Assembly: GCF_024584435.1 (NCBI RefSeq)
Contig: NZ_CP102197.1
Coordinates: 1,116,001 to 1,180,000, forward strand
Length of the DNA: 64,000 nt
Reading direction: 5' to 3'
DNA from: Schaalia odontolytica
GTDB taxonomy: Bacteria; Actinomycetota; Actinomycetes; Actinomycetales; Actinomycetaceae
Of this stretch, positions 1 to 7,624 are shown piece after piece. The translations under genes and the position numbers were made by a program. The notes under the pieces are model-generated. The model made no database searches. It was not told the origin of the DNA and saw only the letters and a list, made by a program, of their open reading frames with translations. Every line of letters starts with the position of its first letter. Position 1 is the stretch's first letter.

Positions 1-469
1 CGCAGGAGTCGCATCGCGCGGCCCATCCGCCGGTCACCAGCTGCACCGGCGCCCCACAGCACGGGCAGAAGCGGTAGTTGGCATGCCAGCCCGCGAGCGC
101 GAGCGCACTCAGCGCCAGGGCCGCGTCGTCCCCGTCAAGTTGCCACCCGACCGCGCGCAGGTGCTCCCAGCGGCCCCGAACCTCGTCCCGGGTCGTCTCG
201 ATCGCGACGACGGAGCGTCCGCGCGCGACCCCGATAAACGAGGCCGTCGCTCCCTCAGCAGCACGCGTGGCTTCATCCCCGGTCAGGCGCAGCAGGATCG
301 GGGCGTCCGAGGAGGAAGCCTCGGCCTCGTCAAGGAGGACAAAGCCGGCGCCGTCCACGACGATGACATCGGCCTCACCGGCGCGCACCAGGGCAACGGG
401 AGCCACGGATTCACGCAGAGCGACGGCCGGGTCGACGTGACCGCGGACGAGAGGTAGATCAAGACTCAT
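1..469 (-). CDS. nudC: NAD(+) diphosphatase NudC-like, 3' part missing
   Basis: The reverse strand reads from an ATG at 467-469 off the left edge, giving about 156 residues. The visible part is the N-terminal domain and zinc ribbon of the NudC family: the last residues are FCPCCGAP...CDSC, two CxxC pairs that bind zinc in NudC. The catalytic Nudix box lies beyond the edge. NudC enzymes cleave NAD(H), and in some bacteria NAD-capped RNA, to NMN plus AMP. The start is supported by a TACCGT -10-like hexamer ending 6 nt before the ATG (leaderless type). The gene is divergent from rph. The family call is good from the zinc ribbon; activity cannot be judged without the Nudix motif. Confidence 0.82.
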   Translation of the reverse strand, partial: MSLDLPLVRGHVDPAVALRESVAPVALVRAGEADVIVVDGAGFVLLDEAEASSSDAPILLRLTGDEATRAAEGATASFIGVARGRSVVAIETTRDEVRGRWEHLRAVGWQLDGDDAALALSALALAGWHANYRFCPCCGAPVQLVTGGWAARCDSC

Positions 470-505
470 GTCTCCACGGTAACGCGGTGAGCTACCCTAG
501 GCACT
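470..505. promoter_or_regulatory. Divergent leaderless-type promoters of nudC and rph
   Basis: On the plus strand TACCCT (493-498) ends 7 nt before the rph ATG at 506. On the minus strand TACCGT (476-481) ends 6 nt before the nudC ATG. This is the -10 to start distance of leaderless actinobacterial mRNAs. No convincing -35 is seen and no Shine-Dalgarno precedes rph. Confidence 0.5.
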
Positions 506-1273
506 ATGACAAATACTCCCCTGCGCGCCGATGGCCGCACCCCGTCCCAGCTTCGTCCCGTTTCCCTGACCCGCGGCTGGTCGGGAACCGGGGAGGGCAG
601 CGTTCTCGTCGAGTTTGGCAACACCCGGGTCCTGTGCGTTGCTTCCTTCACCGAGGGGGTTCCGCGCTGGAAGCGGGACTCGGGTGAAGGCTGGGTGACC
701 GCCGAGTACTCGATGCTCCCGCGCGCAACCGAGCAGCGCTCCTCCCGAGAGTCCGTCAAGGGTAAGGTGGGCGGCCGCACTCAGGAGATCTCGCGCCTCA
801 TCGGTCGTTCCCTGCGCGGCATCGTCGACATGAGTGCCCTGGGCGAGAATACGATCGTCCTGGACTGCGATGTCCTGCGTGCCGATGGCGGCACCCGCAC
901 AGCATCCGTCACCGGCGCCTACGTCGCCCTTGCCGACGCGATCGCGTGGGCGAAGGAACGCGGAATCCTCACGCCCTCAGCGCGGGTCCTGACGGACTCG
1001 GTCTCGGCCGTGTCCGTGGGGATCATTGACGGCACGGCCATGGCGGACTTGCCCTACGTCGAAGACGTGCGGGCGCAGACGGATATGAATGTCGTCCAGA
1101 CCGGCGACGGGCGCTTCATCGAGGTGCAGGGCACGGCCGAGCACGCACCCTTCAGCCGCGAGGAGCTCTCCGAGCTGCTGGATCTGGCAACGGCGGGCAA
1201 CGCGCAGCTGGCGCGAGCACAAAAGCTCGCGCTTGAGGCTCCCCTGATGGAACGCGTCGAGGTGACTCCGTGA
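506..1273 (+). CDS. rph: Ribonuclease PH
   Basis: 255 aa, normal length for RNase PH, the phosphorolytic 3'-5' exoribonuclease that trims tRNA 3' ends and degrades structured RNA. Visible family signatures are RADGR near the N terminus, the [12 protein letters not shown] strand and the block [14 protein letters not shown] followed by [10 protein letters not shown], which form the phosphate and RNA sites of the hexameric ring. The ATG at 506 is favoured because a -10-like hexamer sits 7 nt upstream. The stop overlaps the GTG start of rdgB by 4 nt (GTGA), the usual rph-rdgB coupling of actinobacteria. Confidence 0.97.
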   Translation: MTNTPLRADGRTPSQLRPVSLTRGWSGTGEGSVLVEFGNTRVLCVASFTEGVPRWKRDSGEGWVTAEYSMLPRATEQRSSRESVKGKVGGRTQEISRLIGRSLRGIVDMSALGENTIVLDCDVLRADGGTRTASVTGAYVALADAIAWAKERGILTPSARVLTDSVSAVSVGIIDGTAMADLPYVEDVRAQTDMNVVQTGDGRFIEVQGTAEHAPFSREELSELLDLATAGNAQLARAQKLALEAPLMERVEVTP

Positions 1274-1884
1274 GCGCACGCCTGGTCTTCGCCACCTCAA
1301 ACGCGCATAAGATCTTTGAACTCGAAGCGATTCTCGCCGATGCGTGGCGAGGTTTTGAAGCCGGATGCATTGCGCCCATGAGTGCCTTTGACGTCCCCTC
1401 CCCCGTGGAGGATGGGGTGACATTCGAAGAGAACTCCCTCATCAAGGCGCGAGCCCTGGCGCGCGCCACCGGCCTGGCAGCGATCGCGGACGACTCCGGT
1501 ATCACGGTGGACGTTCTGGGCGGCGCTCCCGGGATCTTTTCCGCGCGATGGTCGGGCCGACACGGAGACGACGCCGCCAACCTGTCTCTGCTCCTCGACC
1601 AGCTCAGTGACGTGCCCGACCCTCATCGCGGGGCAGCCTTCGTATCCGCGGCTGTCCTGGTGACGCCGGGCGGCGAGGAAGTCGTTCGCCGAGGCGAGGT
1701 GCGCGGTACGCTCACGCGCGAACCTATCGGGCAGGGCGGCTTCGGCTACGACCCGATTTTCATTCCCGACGGCTATCGGGTGACCACCGCGCAGATGAGT
1801 CCGCAGGAGAAGAACGCAATCAGCCACCGCGGCATCGCGTTCCGCGCCCTCATGCCCGCCATCGTGGACTATCTGCGCGGCTGA
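1270..1884 (+). CDS. rdgB: XTP/dITP diphosphatase (RdgB/HAM1)
   Basis: 204 aa. RdgB-type enzymes hydrolyse non-canonical purine nucleotides (dITP, XTP) to monophosphates and pyrophosphate, keeping them out of DNA and RNA. Family motifs are visible in order: [15 protein letters not shown] near the N terminus, [13 protein letters not shown], the acidic metal-binding DDSG followed by [22 protein letters not shown], and the C-terminal [10 protein letters not shown]. The GTG start overlaps the rph stop by 4 nt, so translation is probably coupled. A terminator hairpin follows 26 nt downstream. Confidence 0.96.
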   Translation: MSARLVFATSNAHKIFELEAILADAWRGFEAGCIAPMSAFDVPSPVEDGVTFEENSLIKARALARATGLAAIADDSGITVDVLGGAPGIFSARWSGRHGDDAANLSLLLDQLSDVPDPHRGAAFVSAAVLVTPGGEEVVRRGEVRGTLTREPIGQGGFGYDPIFIPDGYRVTTAQMSPQEKNAISHRGIAFRALMPAIVDYLRG

Positions 1885-1909
1885 GGCCACCCCTGGCTCG
1901 TATGCAACC

Positions 1910-1946
1910 GTGCCGGGCACCCGCGGGTGTCCGGCACTCTTGTTGC
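1910..1946 (+). terminator. Terminator after rph-rdgB
   Basis: GTGCCGGGCACCC (1910-1922) pairs with GGGTGTCCGGCAC (1925-1937) with one mismatch, and a short TCTTGTT tract follows. It stands directly after the rdgB stop. Confidence 0.65.
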
Positions 1947-1962
1947 GCTCGCGTTCACATCA

Positions 1963-2085
1963 TCAGCGGGCCACGAGGTTACCGATGATGGGACGGTCCA
2001 TCGAGAACTGCAGAGGGTTGCGTTGTTGACGTCCTCTGCGCTGATGGACGAGACGCTGAAGGAGTGATGCGATGAAACGGGACAT
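1963..2085 (-). CDS. Possible 40-aa basic small protein
   Basis: A 40-codon reading frame (MSRFIASLLQRL...PIIGNLVAR) begins at ATG 2083-2085, with a strong AGAGGAG Shine-Dalgarno 6 nt upstream. It has a short hydrophobic N-terminal stretch (FIASLL) and then an Arg/Gln-rich segment (VHQRRGRQQRN). I recognise no family. The good ribosome binding site in an otherwise empty 430-bp gap is the only argument for coding; codon-level or conservation evidence is lacking. It reads towards the rdgB terminator. Confidence 0.35.
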   Translation of the reverse strand: MSRFIASLLQRLVHQRRGRQQRNPLQFSMDRPIIGNLVAR

Positions 2086-2313
2086 TGTGTGCTCCTCTTT
2101 GAGTACGTGCGATGGATCTATCACAGCACCGCACCTCCATGATGAGCGTTCTTCCGCGACTTTTCCATCGATTCTCGCTTACACCTCCATGAAGCTGGCC
2201 TTACAGACCTTTCCTTGGTGAGCCTTGACAGATCCTTGACCCGCGCCAGGATGCCGCAGGCACGCATTCGGGGGCTGGGCCCCGCCCAACCCCCGAGTTG
2301 TGCCTGGCGCCGT
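2086..2313. other. Intergenic region without a clear gene
   Basis: 228 bp upstream (on the minus strand) of the small frame at 1963-2085. The minus strand carries TCATGGAGGTG twice (near 2185-2195 and 2137-2147), each followed by short frames of fewer than 25 codons. I see no hairpin with a T tract after the 2314-2646 gene and no known RNA. Confidence 0.4.
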
Positions 2314-2646
2314 TCAGCGCGCGCGTGCGGGACGCAGTCGGCGGGGCATGTAGCGGCGCACGTCAAAGAAGCGGAGGACCTGCATGATGCGGCGGGCGAG
2401 ACGATCGCGCACACGCCAGATCATCGTGGCGCCGACGCTGATGAAGATGGCGTTCGTCAGGAAGGACGGCCACGCGCCGGTGGACGCGCATGCGATCGCC
2501 AGGAACACGCAGCTGGAGACGTTGAGGGAGTGGTAGCGCAGCGAATCGGGCGCAAAGCGCTTGGAGGACACCAGGTAGTAGGCGGCGATCGAAGCTGCCG
2601 CGCCCACCCATCCGAGGATCGTGATTGCAAGAGAGAAGATGGTCAT
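2314..2646 (-). CDS. CBU_0592-family small membrane protein
   Basis: About 110 aa from the ATG at 2644-2646 (an in-frame ATG at 2682 would add 12 residues). Three to four hydrophobic segments are visible: IFSLAITILGWVGAAASIA, SLNVSSCVFLAIACAST and FLTNAIFISVGATMIW. The tail is Arg-rich. GWVGAAASIAAYYLVSS...D...Y...N is the pattern of the small CBU_0592-type membrane family, whose function is unknown. No good Shine-Dalgarno stands at a usable distance, so the start is uncertain. The gene is divergent from the LysR regulator at 2733, a common arrangement for a regulator and its target. Confidence 0.7.
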   Translation of the reverse strand: MTIFSLAITILGWVGAAASIAAYYLVSSKRFAPDSLRYHSLNVSSCVFLAIACASTGAWPSFLTNAIFISVGATMIWRVRDRLARRIMQVLRFFDVRRYMPRRLRPARAR

Positions 2647-2732
2647 GACATGTATAGTGCACCCTCCACTGGTCAAGCACAATTGAATGGTTCTATAGTT
2701 ATCTTACAGTTTGCCTTAATCAAGGAGTTCGC

Positions 2733-3647
2733 ATGGACATCGATCCTCGCCGACTGCCCTTCCTCCTGTCCGTCGCCCGCGAAGGCGGCATCGTTGCCGC
2801 CGCCGACATCCTCATGGTGTCCCCCTCGGCAGTGTCCCAGCAAATCCAGAAGTTGGAAGAAGAAGTCGGCCTCAAGCTGGTCGAACGCACGACGTCCGGA
2901 GCGGTGCTCACCCCCGCGGGAAACATCGTCGCCGATGCCGGCGAACGTATCAACGCCGACATCGCCGAGGCGCTCAAGGCCCTGCGCCCCCTGACCGGTC
3001 AGGTCACCGGAACCGTCACCCTTGGGGCCTTTCTCACAATCTGCCGCTCAACCCTCATCCCTGCCCTACCGGATCTGACGGAGGCTCTTCCCGGCATCGA
3101 CCTGCGCATCGAGGAAACCGAGGAAACCCCCGGCATGGCCTCCCTGCGCACCGGCCGCTACGACATCCTCGTCATCGAAAGAGACGAGAACCCTGGCCTG
3201 GCTCCGCGCGGATACACGGACGTGCCCTTCATCGACGAGCCCTGGGTCCTCGTCACCCCCGACTCCGCGCCCCCCATCGGATCGATCGAAGACCTCGCCG
3301 ACCTGACCTGGCTGCGGGTCAGTCCGGGAAGCAGCGGCGACCACGTCATGCGCCGCATCACCAAGGCCTTCCCCTCCACGACGTGGGCCCCCCATCTCTA
3401 CACCACCTACGAGGCCGCCCGTTCCTTGGTGCGCGCCCGCACCGGATCCACGATCCTGCCCGCGATGGCCTTGGCCGGCGCCCACACCGACGGCATGCGC
3501 GTGACCCCGCTCCCCTCCCTCGGCACCCGCAAGATCCTCCTGCGACACAAGAACCACGGCTGGTCAGAGGCAGGCGGCCCGGCCCGCGTGACCGCCTACC
3601 TCGCCGAGTGGCAGCGGCATAACGCCTACTCCACCCACGCCGACTAG
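2733..3647 (+). CDS. LysR-family transcriptional regulator
   Basis: 304 aa with the LysR layout: an N-terminal winged helix-turn-helix (about residues 4-63, core AAADILMVSPSAVSQQIQKLEEEVG) and a periplasmic-binding-protein-like effector domain (about 90-295). The helix-turn-helix is canonical. AAGGAG lies 5 nt before the ATG. The effector cannot be told from sequence. The divergent membrane-protein gene 86 bp away is the natural candidate target, with an AT-rich TATAGTTATCTTA stretch between them that could hold both promoters and an operator. The gene converges on the MBL hydrolase gene 24 bp downstream. Confidence 0.92.
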   Translation: MDIDPRRLPFLLSVAREGGIVAAADILMVSPSAVSQQIQKLEEEVGLKLVERTTSGAVLTPAGNIVADAGERINADIAEALKALRPLTGQVTGTVTLGAFLTICRSTLIPALPDLTEALPGIDLRIEETEETPGMASLRTGRYDILVIERDENPGLAPRGYTDVPFIDEPWVLVTPDSAPPIGSIEDLADLTWLRVSPGSSGDHVMRRITKAFPSTTWAPHLYTTYEAARSLVRARTGSTILPAMALAGAHTDGMRVTPLPSLGTRKILLRHKNHGWSEAGGPARVTAYLAEWQRHNAYSTHAD

Positions 3648-3670
3648 CGGCTCCGGCGTCTCCTCCTCGC

Positions 3671-4468
3671 TCAGAGTGACACCTGCAAGCCCGCAGCCGC
3701 GAACCCCAGGGGCCCATCCCACGTCTGCCGGATCTCCGCCGCCACCCGCTCGCGGGGGGTCCAGGGCTGTATGTGGGTGGCGAGCATCCGCTTGGCTCCT
3801 GCCCGCCTCGCGACCTCGCCCGCCCGACGGCCGTCCATGTGCATGTCAGGCTCGGTCTCATCGGAGGTGAAGCCCACCTCACTCAGCAGCAGATCCACGC
3901 CGCGGGCGCCCTCAATGATCGATTCGCACAGATCGGTATCGCCGGTGTAGAACAGAGCCACCGTGCGCGACGGATCCTCCTCCGAAGGCCCCTCGATGCG
4001 CAGGCCGAAAGCCTCAACCGGATGCAGCGCGCGATACGGGCGCACGGTCAGGGGCCCCACCTCGTAGGCGTGACCAAGGCGAAGCTGGGTGAATGCAAAC
4101 TCGCACTCGTATCGCTCGGGCTCCGCCGCGCCCTCGATCTGCCTGACGCGCGAAAGTGTCTGCGCCGGCCCGAGCAGCGACAGCGGCGGGCAGGAGGAAC
4201 CCGGCCCCCACTTGCGATACACCTGCAGGGAAATGATGTCGCCCATGTGGTCCGCGTGACAGTGAGACAGGGCCAGCGCGTCCAGGTCCCGGGGACACAC
4301 GTGCCTCCACAGGGCACCGAAGGCGCCTGGGCCGATGTCACACACGAGCGAGAACGTCCGTTCCTGCCCCGAGGCCCGATCACGTCCGCGGGCTTGAATC
4401 AGGTAGGAGGATGCGGGCGATTCCGGACCCGACATGGAACCGGTCGCACCGATGACGGTGAGCTTCAC
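3671..4468 (-). CDS. MBL-fold metallohydrolase (RNase Z/phosphodiesterase-like)
   Basis: 265 aa from a GTG at 4466-4468 that overlaps the murI stop by 4 nt. The metallo-beta-lactamase motif HCHADH is at residues 69-74, with a later TGDTD and C-terminal ATHIQPW supplying the other metal ligands. It resembles the single-domain MBL proteins found after murI in many actinobacteria, annotated as cyclic-nucleotide phosphodiesterase or RNase Z-like hydrolases. The substrate is not established. It is the last gene of clpS-DUF2017-murI-MBL. Confidence 0.88.
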   Translation of the reverse strand: MKLTVIGATGSMSGPESPASSYLIQARGRDRASGQERTFSLVCDIGPGAFGALWRHVCPRDLDALALSHCHADHMGDIISLQVYRKWGPGSSCPPLSLLGPAQTLSRVRQIEGAAEPERYECEFAFTQLRLGHAYEVGPLTVRPYRALHPVEAFGLRIEGPSEEDPSRTVALFYTGDTDLCESIIEGARGVDLLLSEVGFTSDETEPDMHMDGRRAGEVARRAGAKRMLATHIQPWTPRERVAAEIRQTWDGPLGFAAAGLQVSL

Positions 4469-5295
4469 GCGATCCCTCCACCGGTGCGCACGCGCCCGAC
4501 CGATCCGACCTCGGGTCCGAGGAAGCGCCTGGCCAGCAGCGGGAAGGCGTCCGAGGCGCCGGTCGCCAGGAACTGATGCTCGGGCCGAGCTCCCTCTGGC
4601 CACGGGTCGTGCAGGAGAGCGCGGTCCACCAGCTCGTTGTAGGTCATGTTTGCCGTGGCCTCCGAGGACGTCACAAGGGTCACGCCATCGCCCATGACGC
4701 GACTGATGACCCCAGTGAGCAGCGGGTAGTGAGTGCATCCAAGGATGAGCGTGTCAACGCCCGCTGCCTTGAGCGGGGTCAGGTACTCGGTAGCCACCGC
4801 CTCGATCTCGTCGCCGGTCGTCACCCCGGCCTCGACAAAGTCAACAAACGCCGGGCACGCCTGCTGGGTAACCCGCAGCCCCGGGACCGCGGCGAGGGCA
4901 CGCAGGTAGGCCTCCGACTGGATCGTTGCCTTCGTTCCGATGACGCCGACGTGGCGGTTGCGGGTTGCGCTCACGCTCTGTCGGGCCGCGGGAGTAATGA
5001 CCTCGATGACGGGTATTCCCGCGTCGATCCAGTAGCGTTCGCGAGCATCCGCGAGCGCTGCGGCCGTGGCCGTGTTGCAGGCGATGACGAGGGCTTTGAC
5101 GCCGCGAGAGGCCAGCTCATCAAGGGCGGAGAGCGTCAGCGAGCGCACCTGTGCAATCGCGCGCGAACCGTAGGGCGTGTGCTCGGTGTCACCCAGGTAA
5201 ATGATCTCCTCGTCGGGAAGCTTGTCGATGACGGCACGCGCGACGGTGAGACCACCCAGACCCGAGTCGAAGATTCCAATCGGGGCGTTGTTCAT
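4465..5295 (-). CDS. murI: Glutamate racemase
   Basis: 276 aa. It makes D-glutamate for peptidoglycan by cofactor-independent racemisation. The catalytic cysteine pair is visible: C73 in VIACNTA and C187 in LILGCTHYPLL. The N-terminal IGIFDSGLGGLTV and GDTEHTPYG complete the active site. Length is normal. Upstream of the ATG is TAAGGT then 6 nt, which can be read either as a leaderless -10 or as a weak AAGG ribosome site. The gene overlaps the MBL gene and follows DUF2017 by 16 bp. Confidence 0.97.
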   Translation of the reverse strand: MNNAPIGIFDSGLGGLTVARAVIDKLPDEEIIYLGDTEHTPYGSRAIAQVRSLTLSALDELASRGVKALVIACNTATAAALADARERYWIDAGIPVIEVITPAARQSVSATRNRHVGVIGTKATIQSEAYLRALAAVPGLRVTQQACPAFVDFVEAGVTTGDEIEAVATEYLTPLKAAGVDTLILGCTHYPLLTGVISRVMGDGVTLVTSSEATANMTYNELVDRALLHDPWPEGARPEHQFLATGASDAFPLLARRFLGPEVGSVGRVRTGGGIA

Positions 5296-5311
5296 GGTTT
5301 GACCTTATGCG

Positions 5312-5884
5312 TTAGCGCGGATTATTCACAGCTTCCAGGAGGGAGTCCTGCCACCATGTTACGAGCATATAGATGGCGGCGACAACCTGCGCGTGTTCCC
5401 CTGTCGGCTCACTCGCGGCCAGCCTCTCAACGCGCCGCGCATCCGATTGATCGGCCAGCCCCAGCTCGCCGGCCAGCCCCAAGCGAATGTCGTTGAGCGC
5501 GCCGAGCCAGGACCAGACCGCCTCGGGGCGCACGATCAGCGTGTCGGCGCCCCCATGAACGATACTGTCGAGGTCCGCGATGATGGAGCGTAGGCGCGCC
5601 GACTTCTCGGCCCGAAGCAGATCCTCCGTCAACGCGCGCATGCGGGCCGCATCCTCGCAGTCCGCACTCATGGGAGGAAGGAGCATCCCCAGGCTCCGCT
5701 CGCGCGGGGCTTCCCTGCGCAGTTCGGTCTCGGTGAGCGCGCTGAGTACCGAGGGCGTCACGGCGCACTCGCCCGGATCGTCAAGGACGACGAGGACCTC
5801 GCTGGCCAGCTGGCGCAGGAGGAGAGCCTCGCCGCTGCTCATCGACGAGGCGTAGCCGCCATCTCGAGGAGCGAAGCCCTCCAT
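5312..5884 (-). CDS. DUF2017 family protein
   Basis: 190 aa, mostly helical and acidic, without catalytic motifs that I recognise. Placement directly after clpS (4 bp) and before murI matches the conserved actinobacterial clpS-DUF2017 gene pair, and features such as LLRQLASEVLVVLDD near the N terminus fit that family. Its function is unknown. The ATG follows AAGGGA inside the end of clpS, so it is translated from the clpS transcript. Confidence 0.85.
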   Translation of the reverse strand: MEGFAPRDGGYASSMSSGEALLLRQLASEVLVVLDDPGECAVTPSVLSALTETELRREAPRERSLGMLLPPMSADCEDAARMRALTEDLLRAEKSARLRSIIADLDSIVHGGADTLIVRPEAVWSWLGALNDIRLGLAGELGLADQSDARRVERLAASEPTGEHAQVVAAIYMLVTWWQDSLLEAVNNPR

Positions 5885-5888
5885 GCGC

Positions 5889-6176
5889 CTATCCCTTGTC
5901 CTCTTCGAGGGTGGCTCGAAGCCCGTAGGAGTGCATCGCCATGACGTCGGCCTCGATGCGCTCGCGCACCCCCGTCGAGACGGTTGCCCGTCCGCGAGTG
6001 TGTACCCTCATCATGAGTTCTTCCGCGCGCGCCGTTGAGTATCCGAAGTACTCGCGGAAGACCGCGGTCACGTAGTTCATCAGGTTCACCGGGTCGTCCC
6101 ACACGACAGCGCGCCAGCGCGGCACGGCGGAAGCCGCCTCGTGTGCGCGCGGTGCCGGCTGCAGGATTGTGGTCAT
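5889..6176 (-). CDS. clpS: ATP-dependent Clp protease adaptor ClpS
   Basis: 95 aa. ClpS binds N-degron substrates and hands them to the ClpA/ClpC unfoldase. The conserved block VVWDDPVNLMNYV (residues 24-36) contains the N-degron pocket, followed by MMRVHTRGRA and the C-terminal helix. The N-terminal tail is short. A TAGGGT hexamer ends 6 nt before the ATG, with no Shine-Dalgarno, so a leaderless start is likely. It heads the operon to DUF2017, murI and the MBL gene. Confidence 0.96.
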   Translation of the reverse strand: MTTILQPAPRAHEAASAVPRWRAVVWDDPVNLMNYVTAVFREYFGYSTARAEELMMRVHTRGRATVSTGVRERIEADVMAMHSYGLRATLEEDKG

Positions 6177-6257
6177 ACGTCAACCCTAGGGTGAATCGGG
6201 TGTCCATGGAAGCGCATTCGTCCCCCGGTGACACGCTTCTCACGGTAGGCTCACACT

Positions 6258-7601
6258 ATGCCTGCATCGACATCCACATCTTTCCTCACTGACATGTATG
6301 AGCTCACGATGCTCGACGCCGCCCTGAAGGACGGGACCGCGCGTCGGCGCTGCACCTTCGAGCTCTTCGGGCGCCGCCTGCCCGCGACGCGACGCTTCGG
6401 CGTCGTGGCGGGAACGGGACGCATCCTCGAAGCACTGGAACGCTTCGAGTTCGACGGCGAACAAATCGAGTGGCTTTCCAGCCGAGGGATCATCTCCGAG
6501 GAGGCCGCCTCCTTCCTGGCCACGTGGCGCTTCACGGGCGACATGTGGGGCTACGCCGAGGGAGAATGCTACTTCCCCGGGTCTCCCCTGCTCACCGTCG
6601 AGGGGAGCTTTGCTGACTGCACCCTGCTCGAAACCCTCCTGCTGTCCATTCTCAACCACGACTGCGCGGTTGCTTCGGCAGCGTCGCGCATGACGATCGC
6701 AGCTCACGGACGCCCCTGCATGGACATGGGCGCACGCCGGGCTCACGAGCGAGCCGCCGTGTCCGCGGCGCGCGCCGCCATCATCGGCGGCTTCCAGGGC
6801 ACCTCCGATCTGGAGGCCGCCAAGCGCTACGGGATCCGCGCGATCGGAACCGCCGCCCACGCCTTCACCCTGTTGCACGACAGCGAACGCGACGCCTTCG
6901 ATTCGCAGGTGGCGTCCCTGGGAGCGGGCACGACTCTTCTCGTCGACACCTACGACATCGCCCAGGGAGTTGTCAACGCCGTTGAAGCGGCGCGCGCCGC
7001 GGGTGGCGAGCTGGGGGCCGTGCGCCTGGATTCCGGCGATCTCGTTGCTCAGGCCTTCAAGGTGCGCGGGCAGCTGGACGCGATGGGAGCAACCTCCACG
7101 AAGATCACGGTCACCTCCGACCTTGACGAGTATGCGATCGCAGCGCTGGGCGCGGCCCCCGTCGATTCCTACGGCGTGGGGACCAGGCTCGTGACGGGGT
7201 CCGGAGTCCCGACGGCCGCGCTGGTCTACAAGGTTGTGTCGCGCGAGGACGCCTCCGGAGCTATCGTTCCGGTCGCCAAGAAGTCCGAGTCGAAGTCGAC
7301 GGTCGGCGGCCGCAAGGTGGCCGGGCGCGTGATGGGCGACGACGGCTATGCCTCCGAGGAGCTCCTCCTCGTCGGCACCTCCATGGAGGAGGGGCAGAAG
7401 CTGCTTGCTGAGCGCGGAGCTCGCCCCCTGCAGGTCCCGCTCGTGCGCCAGGGCGTCATCGATTCGACCGCTTGGAGTCCCGATGCTCTCGCCCGCGCCC
7501 AGGAGCACCATCTTCGTGCCCGCAACGAGCTTCCCTACCAGGCGTGGCGGCTGTCCGAGGGAGAGGTGGCGATCCCGACCCGCTACGAGGCGATCGCCTA
7601 G
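6258..7601 (+). CDS. pncB: Nicotinate phosphoribosyltransferase
   Basis: 447 aa. It converts nicotinate and PRPP to nicotinate mononucleotide in the NAD salvage (Preiss-Handler) pathway. Visible signatures are TDMYELTMLDAAL at 11-23, FELFGRRLP, GTAAHAFTLL with the phospho-acceptor-type His at about 201, and VRLDSGDL for phosphoribosyl binding. The ATG lies 6 nt after a TAGGCT hexamer and has no Shine-Dalgarno, so a leaderless message is likely. No recognisable NadR-type or NiaR-type operator was seen. It converges on the helicase gene 23 bp downstream. Confidence 0.96.
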   Translation: MPASTSTSFLTDMYELTMLDAALKDGTARRRCTFELFGRRLPATRRFGVVAGTGRILEALERFEFDGEQIEWLSSRGIISEEAASFLATWRFTGDMWGYAEGECYFPGSPLLTVEGSFADCTLLETLLLSILNHDCAVASAASRMTIAAHGRPCMDMGARRAHERAAVSAARAAIIGGFQGTSDLEAAKRYGIRAIGTAAHAFTLLHDSERDAFDSQVASLGAGTTLLVDTYDIAQGVVNAVEAARAAGGELGAVRLDSGDLVAQAFKVRGQLDAMGATSTKITVTSDLDEYAIAALGAAPVDSYGVGTRLVTGSGVPTAALVYKVVSREDASGAIVPVAKKSESKSTVGGRKVAGRVMGDDGYASEELLLVGTSMEEGQKLLAERGARPLQVPLVRQGVIDSTAWSPDALARAQEHHLRARNELPYQAWRLSEGEVAIPTRYEAIA

Positions 7602-7624
7602 GCCGGGCGCCGGGGGGCGCAATC

